Shown: in pieces, positions 8,540-15,583 of the stretch | How the letters are laid out: each line of letters starts with the position of its first letter | Position numbering within the stretch: position 1 is the stretch's first letter | Origin: an uncultured Bacteroidota bacterium | GTDB lineage: Bacteria > Bacteroidota > Bacteroidia > Flavobacteriales > Flavobacteriaceae | Direction of reading: 5' to 3' | DNA length: 43,033 nt | Assembly: GCA_903839195.1 (NCBI GenBank) | Contig: CAIMBK010000071.1 | Coordinates: forward strand, 1 to 43,033 | Translations under genes and position numbers: made by a program | Notes under the pieces: generated by a model | The model's database searches: none | Seen by the model: the letters and a program-made list of their open reading frames with translations, nothing else | What the model was told of the DNA's origin: nothing

Positions 8540-9868
8540 TTAATTTAGTTTGGTAAAATACCCTTTTTTTAATTCATTAATTAACGGAATAATAATAAGG
8601 CAAAGTCCTATAAAAATTCCTATTCCAGAAAATAAGAACATGCAATAATAACCATACAAAGAAACCTGCATTTCAGCAAACGAAATGTCTTTTGTAAAAT
8701 ACATCCAATGACTTTTTTTAATTCCAGCCAATAGCAAACTTATCCAGAAAACAAAAAAAGAGACTTTGAAAATAGAAAATCCTATTTGTAATTGTCTGCT
8801 TTTACAGTCAAAATCGGGGTTGATTTTAGCGATAATATACAAGATTGAGGCTAATAATATTGTTGTGTTTATTCCGATTGTAGTTCCCATCGAATGAGCA
8901 ACCGTTATAAGAGTTCCATGTGTAAATAAGTTTATTGCTGGAATAGAAAACAACAAGGCTAAAATTAAATTTAGAAATATCCAATAATCCGCCAGAACTA
9001 GAAATTTGTAAGAAAGAAAGTGGTTTGATTTACTATTTTCAGACAAACTATTTTTCCATTTATAAATGATATGAAACAAAATAATCCATTCGGTCATACT
9101 AATTGCATAGGCAAAATAGCGAATCCAAGGAGCTGTGGGAATAATATACACATGATGTGCCCAGCCAAACATTAAGTTAATCAACCCTAAAAAGTAAAAA
9201 AAGAAAGATTCTTTTTTGGTTCCAATGGAATTATCTTGACTAATTTTTGACATTAAAAAAAGTGCAGTTCCATAAACTAACATATTCCAAGAACCCACAA
9301 AAGAGCCTCCAGCTTTCCATTGAACGGCCAAATCTTTAATATAATTTTGTCTAAAAGACGGCATTAACCAAAAATAAGCCTCACATAAATGATAGGTCAT
9401 AAATACAATTCCTGTGCCCCACATACAATAATAAACGGGCCATTGATAAGGTTTTTGAAAAACGGTTTTAAAATAATTAATTCCAAATAAAAACCATCCT
9501 ATAAGAATTGGCAAAATTAATAAAGGAGGGAATTCCAAATATTCTCTGCCGCCCTTTATTCCAAAAAAATAACAGCCATAAATAAAAACCCCAGTAAATA
9601 GGAATATTGCAAAATGAATTTTTACTAGTTTTTTAGAAAACAAATGGAAAGAATGGGATATATAAAAATAAATTCCTCCCGAAGAAGAAAGGATAATCCA
9701 GGAAATTACGGAAGTTACATGAAGCGGTCTTAAACTATTGAAAGGAAGTGTTTCTTTAATAAATTCAGGAACTAGATATTGAAATCCAGATAAAACACCA
9801 AAAAACATTCCTAATAGTAACGCAATTAGCGCTATTGTTAAAAATAAAATAGCGGTTTTATTTTTCAT
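8540..9868 (-). CDS. norB: Nitric oxide reductase large subunit (heme-copper oxidase superfamily, cNorB-like)
   Basis: RPLHVTSVISWIILSSSGGIYFY, ligand-type region GWAHHVYIIPTAPWIRYFAYAISMTEW; coupled to a NorC-like gene. True start taken as MKNKTAILFL at 9868 (ORF track starts at 9943). Confidence 0.82.
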   Translation of the reverse strand: MKNKTAILFLTIALIALLLGMFFGVLSGFQYLVPEFIKETLPFNSLRPLHVTSVISWIILSSSGGIYFYISHSFHLFSKKLVKIHFAIFLFTGVFIYGCYFFGIKGGREYLEFPPLLILPILIGWFLFGINYFKTVFQKPYQWPVYYCMWGTGIVFMTYHLCEAYFWLMPSFRQNYIKDLAVQWKAGGSFVGSWNMLVYGTALFLMSKISQDNSIGTKKESFFFYFLGLINLMFGWAHHVYIIPTAPWIRYFAYAISMTEWIILFHIIYKWKNSLSENSKSNHFLSYKFLVLADYWIFLNLILALLFSIPAINLFTHGTLITVAHSMGTTIGINTTILLASILYIIAKINPDFDCKSRQLQIGFSIFKVSFFVFWISLLLAGIKKSHWMYFTKDISFAEMQVSLYGYYCMFLFSGIGIFIGLCLIIIPLINELKKGYFTKLN

Positions 9869-10295
9869 TTTTAGTTTGTATTTCGACCCAACCATTTGGA
9901 TGGATTGTAGCATTTCTATTAGGATAATACCCCGTTTGGTCAACTTCTTTTAAAAATACAATAAGTGCCCGTTTTTCGGATTTTGAGAAATGAAATTTAG
10001 GCATCGATTTTATTCCGCTGGTCAAAAAGGCATTGATGTAATTGGGCCCTTTGTTTGTATCTGAATAAATATTGGTTAAATCAGGGCCTAAATAGCCGCC
10101 CAAACCATACAATTGATGGCAATGAAAACAACTGTTTTGCTGCCAAATAGTTTCGCCAATAAGCGCTTCTTTGCTTAGATTATTTTGGCAATTATCAATA
10201 TCATCTGAATAAATATTGCCATTATATATAATGAAAACAATTATTAAACTCAATAAAAATCCAATATAAAAATAATTATTGGGCGAATTATGCAT
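9858..10295 (-). CDS. norC: Nitric oxide reductase cytochrome c subunit (NorC-like)
   Basis: N-terminal membrane anchor; GETIWQQNSCFHCHQLYGLGGYLGPDLTNIYSD..GPNYINAFLTSGIKSMPKF with CxxCH heme motif; 11-bp overlap with norB. Confidence 0.85.
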   Translation of the reverse strand: MHNSPNNYFYIGFLLSLIIVFIIYNGNIYSDDIDNCQNNLSKEALIGETIWQQNSCFHCHQLYGLGGYLGPDLTNIYSDTNKGPNYINAFLTSGIKSMPKFHFSKSEKRALIVFLKEVDQTGYYPNRNATIHPNGWVEIQTKNEK

Positions 10296-10316
10296 ATTAA
10301 AAACACTTTAAGAATG

Positions 10317-10359
10317 CAAAAGTATTTTAAATACTAAATTAATAGTATGATAAATATCA
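10317..10359 (-). promoter_or_regulatory. Putative CRP/FNR-family operator (TGATATTTATCA, 10348-10359) plus -7 element (TACTTTTG, 10317-10324) for norC-norB-nadA-nadB
   Basis: Minus strand TGATATTTATCA-N23-TACTTTTG; exact TAnnTTTG match. Confidence 0.6.
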
Positions 10360-10406
10360 GGAAGTAGAAATAGTAGAAATCAATAAAATGGAATACTATT
10401 ATTAAT

Positions 10407-13280
10407 TTAGATGCCCATTAAAAAGCCAATTAGATTTTCTTTTTTGGTAAGTCCTAATTTTTTACGCAATCGGTATCTCGCGAGTTCAACGCCACCATTG
10501 GAAATATTCATTATTTCCGCAATTTCTTTCGTGGACATATTCATTAATAAATAGGTTGACAAATCCAATTCACGTGGCGAAATGGTTGGGAATTTTTCTT
10601 TTAATCGCTTAAGAAAATCAAAATGAACATTTTTGATATGCTTTTCTAAATCCTTCCAACTTTTGTCTGTATTTACTTCCTTTACGATACTTTTATTCAA
10701 TTTTGAAAATTGATATTTAGTGGATTCATCAAAAGAATCGGCATTAATATCTTTCAATTTATGAATAATTCCGTTTAGGATTTTATTTTTCTTTACAACT
10801 TGCAGCGTATTATTAACCAGCTCTTTATCTTTAAGTAAAATTTTAATTTGAAGTTTATCATTTTTCAAACGTTCAATTTCTTTTTCCAACTCAAATTGCT
10901 CTTGTTTGATTTTAGATTCTTTTTCCAAATACAAACGGCGTTGTTCAATCGTTTCAATATATTTATTTTTTCGGATTTTTAGGCTAATTCGCTGACGTAC
11001 AATTTTTATTGATATAAAAATTAATGCCAAATAAAACAAATAGGCCAAAAAATGCCGGTACCATGGAGGCGAAACTGTAAAACCAAGAAGGGATTGCTCC
11101 GAAATTACACCAAAACTATTTCTAACTTTTACCCGCATGATATAATCGCCTTCGTGTAAATTGGTGTATTCTTTAACAGGCGTTGTAGACCAATTACTCC
11201 AGCGATCATCAAAACCTTCAAGTTGATAGGAATAAACAACATTTTCAATGTTTTCAAAAGTTGGCGATGAAAAGGTAAATTTTACATGATTTGATGCGTA
11301 TGGAATAGCAATTTTTTGAATTTGATTCTTTCCGTTTCCAAAGGATAATGTGTCATTAGAGAAGGTCAAACTTCGAATAAATACCTTTGGTTTATATATT
11401 GAATTTTGGAGTAACTTTGAGTCATAATGAGCCAGTCCATCCGTGAGACCAATAAAAATCGTATTTAAATCGATAGTGTTTACAGACTCATAATTGGAAA
11501 CTAATTTTCCTGTAAAATTTGAAAATGGAGCTGAAATATTTCTGTAGCGACCGGAATTTTCTTTCATTAAAACTCCAATGGATTCGCCATAAAAATACCA
11601 AATATTGCCAAATTTATCTTCGTTTATGGTTTTGACAATTGGAATCTTTTGGAATAATTGATTCATTTTCTTTACTTCAAAAAACGAATCTTGTTCATTC
11701 AAATAGACAAAAAAGTGATTGTTAATTTGGAAATACACTTTGTTCTGAATGGTTTGAATACTTCCAATTCCTTTTAAATTATCTGAAATGTTTTTGTAAT
11801 TTTTAATTGAATTAAAACGCGTTAAAGATCCATTTAATTCCATTCGAAAAACAAGTTCGTCCTTTTTGAACCATAAATAATGAGCATCCATTTCGAATTT
11901 ATTCACGGATTTGGAATACCCTTCTATCTTATTTTTAAAGCGCCATTGTCCGTTCGTATTTTCAAAAACCGTAAATCCGTTATATCCAGAACCAATCAAA
12001 ATGTTGGGATTATTGGGTTGTTTTTTGAAACCCCAACACCCTTTATTGTCAATAAATTGTATCGTTTGATCGGGTTTTATTAAAATAGACCCTTTATTAT
12101 GAGCGCATACTAATTGGTTGTCAATAAGTTGAATGTTCCATGCTTGGCCGGTAGTTACTGGCAAAAGCCGAAAAGAATCATCCTTGAAATTCGCATCCCA
12201 TTTATGATAAAAAACACCTTGATTCGTTGCAACATAAAGATTTCCGTAACAAACTACCGATGCGTAAACCGTGCTTATTTCGAAGCTTTCACCAAAAAAA
12301 GTAAAAGGTGAATTTTCATTAATAAAGGTAATTCCATTATCCAATCCGAGCCATAGATTTTTTTTGTTATCTACAAAAGAAGTTAGTACCGTATTGTTTT
12401 GTAAACCGTTTTTTCGATTAATATGCTGAATGATTTTGCCATTAAAATCACAAATTGCCAAACCATCTAAAACCGAATTAATCACAATAAACGAATCGTT
12501 GATTAAAGCCCCGCCCAAACAATTGTTTATCTTAACAAATTCATTTACTTCGGTATTCCAGGGAAGTATTTTTTCGTTTTCATAGAGAAAAATTCCTTTA
12601 TCAATTGTGGCAATAAGTATACAATTATTTGGCAAACCAAACATTCCCCAAACTTCGGTATTGTTGACAATTTCGGTTCCAGAAAGTGGCAACAGCCGTC
12701 CGTTTGAATATTCCATCAACCCCTTTGAAACGTCTTGAAAGTAAAGTTTATTATTGACAATAAATGAAAACTGAAACCGTTTAGGTGGCTCAAAAGTTCG
12801 AATGGTATTGTTTTTATAAATATAGGTTTTCTCGAAAGTTTGAAAAAATACCTCATCATTAAAAATGTGAATTTTCCAGATAAAATCAATGATTTTGGAA
12901 TCCTTTTTCTTGACCATATTAGATAAGGAAAAATAATTTAATTTTCCTTTTGACCCTATTTTAAAAAAACCAAATTCATTATAACCACCCACAAAAATTC
13001 GTCCACTTGGATCAATTTTTAAACTTCGGATTGCGGCAGAATTTGGAATAGTATATTTAGACCAAGAGGCGCCATCAAATTGATATAGTCCACTATTATT
13101 AGCAAAATACATATTTCCGTTTTGATCTTGGTCGATGTTCCAGTTTTGGGTTTCTCCTTTATACTCGGTTCTCTTGAAATTTCTAATTTCTGGAAAACCA
13201 AGACTTTTTACTTGAGATTCCATTAATTGAAACACAAAAAACAGGAAAAAAAACGTAATATATTCTTTAAGGAATTTCAT
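10407..13280 (-). CDS. Membrane-spanning regulator: beta-propeller sensor, Y_Y_Y domain, TM helix, coiled coil, LuxR-type HTH
   Basis: Signal peptide; propeller-like repeats (WNIDQDQNGNMYFANNSGLYQFDG, FVDNKKNLWLGLDNGITFI); SYQLEGFDDRWSNWSTTPVKEYTNLHEGDYIMRVKVRNSFG (Y_Y_Y); TM around HFLAYLFYLALIFISIKIV; C-terminal ISPRELDLSTYLLMNMSTKEIAEIMNISNGGVELARYRLRKKLGL. No kinase domain. Confidence 0.88.
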   Translation of the reverse strand: MKFLKEYITFFFLFFVFQLMESQVKSLGFPEIRNFKRTEYKGETQNWNIDQDQNGNMYFANNSGLYQFDGASWSKYTIPNSAAIRSLKIDPSGRIFVGGYNEFGFFKIGSKGKLNYFSLSNMVKKKDSKIIDFIWKIHIFNDEVFFQTFEKTYIYKNNTIRTFEPPKRFQFSFIVNNKLYFQDVSKGLMEYSNGRLLPLSGTEIVNNTEVWGMFGLPNNCILIATIDKGIFLYENEKILPWNTEVNEFVKINNCLGGALINDSFIVINSVLDGLAICDFNGKIIQHINRKNGLQNNTVLTSFVDNKKNLWLGLDNGITFINENSPFTFFGESFEISTVYASVVCYGNLYVATNQGVFYHKWDANFKDDSFRLLPVTTGQAWNIQLIDNQLVCAHNKGSILIKPDQTIQFIDNKGCWGFKKQPNNPNILIGSGYNGFTVFENTNGQWRFKNKIEGYSKSVNKFEMDAHYLWFKKDELVFRMELNGSLTRFNSIKNYKNISDNLKGIGSIQTIQNKVYFQINNHFFVYLNEQDSFFEVKKMNQLFQKIPIVKTINEDKFGNIWYFYGESIGVLMKENSGRYRNISAPFSNFTGKLVSNYESVNTIDLNTIFIGLTDGLAHYDSKLLQNSIYKPKVFIRSLTFSNDTLSFGNGKNQIQKIAIPYASNHVKFTFSSPTFENIENVVYSYQLEGFDDRWSNWSTTPVKEYTNLHEGDYIMRVKVRNSFGVISEQSLLGFTVSPPWYRHFLAYLFYLALIFISIKIVRQRISLKIRKNKYIETIEQRRLYLEKESKIKQEQFELEKEIERLKNDKLQIKILLKDKELVNNTLQVVKKNKILNGIIHKLKDINADSFDESTKYQFSKLNKSIVKEVNTDKSWKDLEKHIKNVHFDFLKRLKEKFPTISPRELDLSTYLLMNMSTKEIAEIMNISNGGVELARYRLRKKLGLTKKENLIGFLMGI

Positions 13281-13462
13281 AAAATATAATCTATAGATTG
13301 CTATAATTTAGTGCTAAAAACAACAAAACAATACTGAAAATAGATGTGATAAATCTAAAATCAATATCTTTTTTATAAATGTAGTGTTTGTTTTTGAATT
13401 ATCACTTTTTTAAATTAGGTTTTTATATAATTAAATTACTCAATGTCAATACTATAAATATT

Positions 13463-13512
13463 TTTTGATGTGTTTTTGTAATATTAATAATTTGATTTTG
13501 ATGTGTTTTTGT
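13463..13512. repeat. Two 17-bp direct repeats TTTTGATGTGTTTTTGT, 33 bp apart
   Basis: Identical copies at 13463-13479 and 13496-13512, in the intergenic region between the regulator and the SusE/F-like gene. Confidence 0.75.
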
Positions 13513-13596
13513 TAGGTATTAAAATTATTGTAATGAAAATTTCAATTGTAATATTGATTCAAATTAATAATTATTTAACAATTAAACTTACAAATT

Positions 13597-15351
13597 ATGA
13601 AAACAAAATTACATTTGTTTATTGCTACTTTATTGTTTGGCTTCGGAATGAATGCCCAAACTGTAACTATTACAGGTACAGGAACTGGTGGTTGGACGCA
13701 ACCTGGTGCAGTTTCATTAACTTCTACTGATGGAGTTGTTTTTACCGCAACTAACTTTGAAATCGTTAATGACGGTCAGTTAAAATTCTCTGAAAACGGG
13801 AGTTGGAATACTACTTACGGTAACGCAACAGCTCCTGGATTTCCAACCGGAACAGGTACACTTGCTGGTGCTGTTAACATCGTGGGAACTTTAGGTTTTT
13901 GGAATGTAACTTACAATTTTACTACTAAGGATTATGCATTTACACCGGGAGTAAATCCTAATGCAGTAATTAAAATTAATGGTGGTGGATTAGCTTCTGA
14001 TGTTCAAATGTCAACATTAAATGGATCTGCTTACAATAAAAAAAGCGTGACTTTCCCTGGTGGAAATGCTAAATTTATTCAAGAAGGCTCATCTAATGAA
14101 TGGGGTGGTGCTTTTCCTGATGGACCAGTTGTTTCTGGAGAATTAATTCCAGTACCAGCAGGAACTTTTAATGTGTATTTTACAAAAAACACTCAAACTG
14201 CACCAGCGGAATATATTTTTGAACCAACAGTTGTTAGTATGATTGGAAACTTCGTAGGAAGTGGTTGGGGAGCTGATATTGATTTCGAAACTACGGATAA
14301 TGTCAATTTCACAAAAACGAATTACACATTTACTCCAAATGGAACTGATACTGTAATCCACATGAAAATTAGAGACAACCATGATTGGTCATTCCAATTT
14401 GGTGTTCCTGTATCAAATGTTTCTGCAACTTCAGGAACATTAATTACTACAAACGCACAAGATTTAACTTTGCCTCCAGGAATTTACAATGTAGCTTTTA
14501 ATAGAAGTACATATGATTATAGTTTTACATTATTAGGTTCTAATCCGGTAATTAAATTAACCGGAACTGCAATTGGAGCAACAGATGTAAATATGATTAC
14601 TACAGACGGAGAAGCTTATACTAAACAAAGTGTTGCCTGTGTAGTTGGAACTGCAAAATTTATTGAAGAAGGTACTTCAAATCAATGGTCAAGTGCTGGT
14701 TTCCCTGCAGGAACTGGAACTCAAGCTGGAACTCTTATTCCACTTACGGAAGCAGCTTTCAATGTTAGCTTTACAAAAAGTACTGGAGCATACAGCTTTG
14801 ATCATGTAGCCGTTTCAATGGTTGGAGGTTTTAACAATTGGGGTGGTTCAGCTGATATCGATATGACATCTACAGATGGAATTTCTTTTGCAGCTAGCAA
14901 TCAAGTGTTTGCAACAGCTACAGAATTAAAATTTAGAGACAACCACGATTGGGCAAACGCCTTTGGATCAACTGTTAATCCATCTGCATTTCCTTCAGGA
15001 ACAGCAGGCGGAATTAATCAAAATATTGCTGTGCCAGCTGGTACATATAACATTACTTTTAACAGAAATACTTTGGCTTACAGTTTTGCTGACTTAGGTA
15101 CAAGTAACTTTGCTTCTGCTAAGTTTAATGTTTATCCAAATCCAACAACAAACAATTGGAATTTTGTGTCTAACAACAACGCTCAAATAAACACAATTCA
15201 AATTGTGGATATGTTAGGAAAAGTTGTTTTGACTAAAAACGTTACTTCAAATGAAGTTACTGTGGATGCTTCCAATTTAAACACTGGAATCTACTTTGCA
15301 AGAATAGCTACTGCTACTGCAATTGAAACAGTGAAATTAGTGAAAAACTAA
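13597..15351 (+). CDS. SusE/SusF-like multimodular outer-membrane/secreted protein with T9SS type A sorting domain
   Basis: Signal peptide MKTKLHLFIATLLFGFGMNAQ; five repeated beta-rich modules; C-terminal KFNVYPNPTTNNWNF...IQIVDMLGKVV...GIYFARIATATAIETVKLVKN. Confidence 0.85.
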   Translation: MKTKLHLFIATLLFGFGMNAQTVTITGTGTGGWTQPGAVSLTSTDGVVFTATNFEIVNDGQLKFSENGSWNTTYGNATAPGFPTGTGTLAGAVNIVGTLGFWNVTYNFTTKDYAFTPGVNPNAVIKINGGGLASDVQMSTLNGSAYNKKSVTFPGGNAKFIQEGSSNEWGGAFPDGPVVSGELIPVPAGTFNVYFTKNTQTAPAEYIFEPTVVSMIGNFVGSGWGADIDFETTDNVNFTKTNYTFTPNGTDTVIHMKIRDNHDWSFQFGVPVSNVSATSGTLITTNAQDLTLPPGIYNVAFNRSTYDYSFTLLGSNPVIKLTGTAIGATDVNMITTDGEAYTKQSVACVVGTAKFIEEGTSNQWSSAGFPAGTGTQAGTLIPLTEAAFNVSFTKSTGAYSFDHVAVSMVGGFNNWGGSADIDMTSTDGISFAASNQVFATATELKFRDNHDWANAFGSTVNPSAFPSGTAGGINQNIAVPAGTYNITFNRNTLAYSFADLGTSNFASAKFNVYPNPTTNNWNFVSNNNAQINTIQIVDMLGKVVLTKNVTSNEVTVDASNLNTGIYFARIATATAIETVKLVKN

Positions 15352-15367
15352 GACCTATTTTATAATT

Positions 15368-15405
15368 AGTCCCTTACATCCATAAGACGTAAGGGACTTT
15401 TTTTA
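15368..15405 (+). terminator. Rho-independent terminator after the SusE/F-like gene
   Basis: AGTCCCTTAC (15368-15377) / GTAAGGGACT (15389-15398) perfect 10-bp stem followed by a T-run. Confidence 0.85.
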
Positions 15406-15583
15406 TTACAAAACAGATTAAATAAAAAACTGCATTTAGTTTCTATAAAGGCAAAACAATTTATTTAGAATCAAGAAATCTTAAATTCTTTCTGAACATT
15501 TTATTCAATAAAATTGTCCAAAAAAAATGAAGTAGCTCTTTTTATAAATAAATAAACCTAAAACTAAATAAAATCAATCCATT

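Noticed and set aside
13503-13730. 75 aa plus-strand ORF overlapping the SusE/F-like start
   Set aside because: Out of frame with the clear signal-peptide ORF; spans the intergenic repeat region; no domain.
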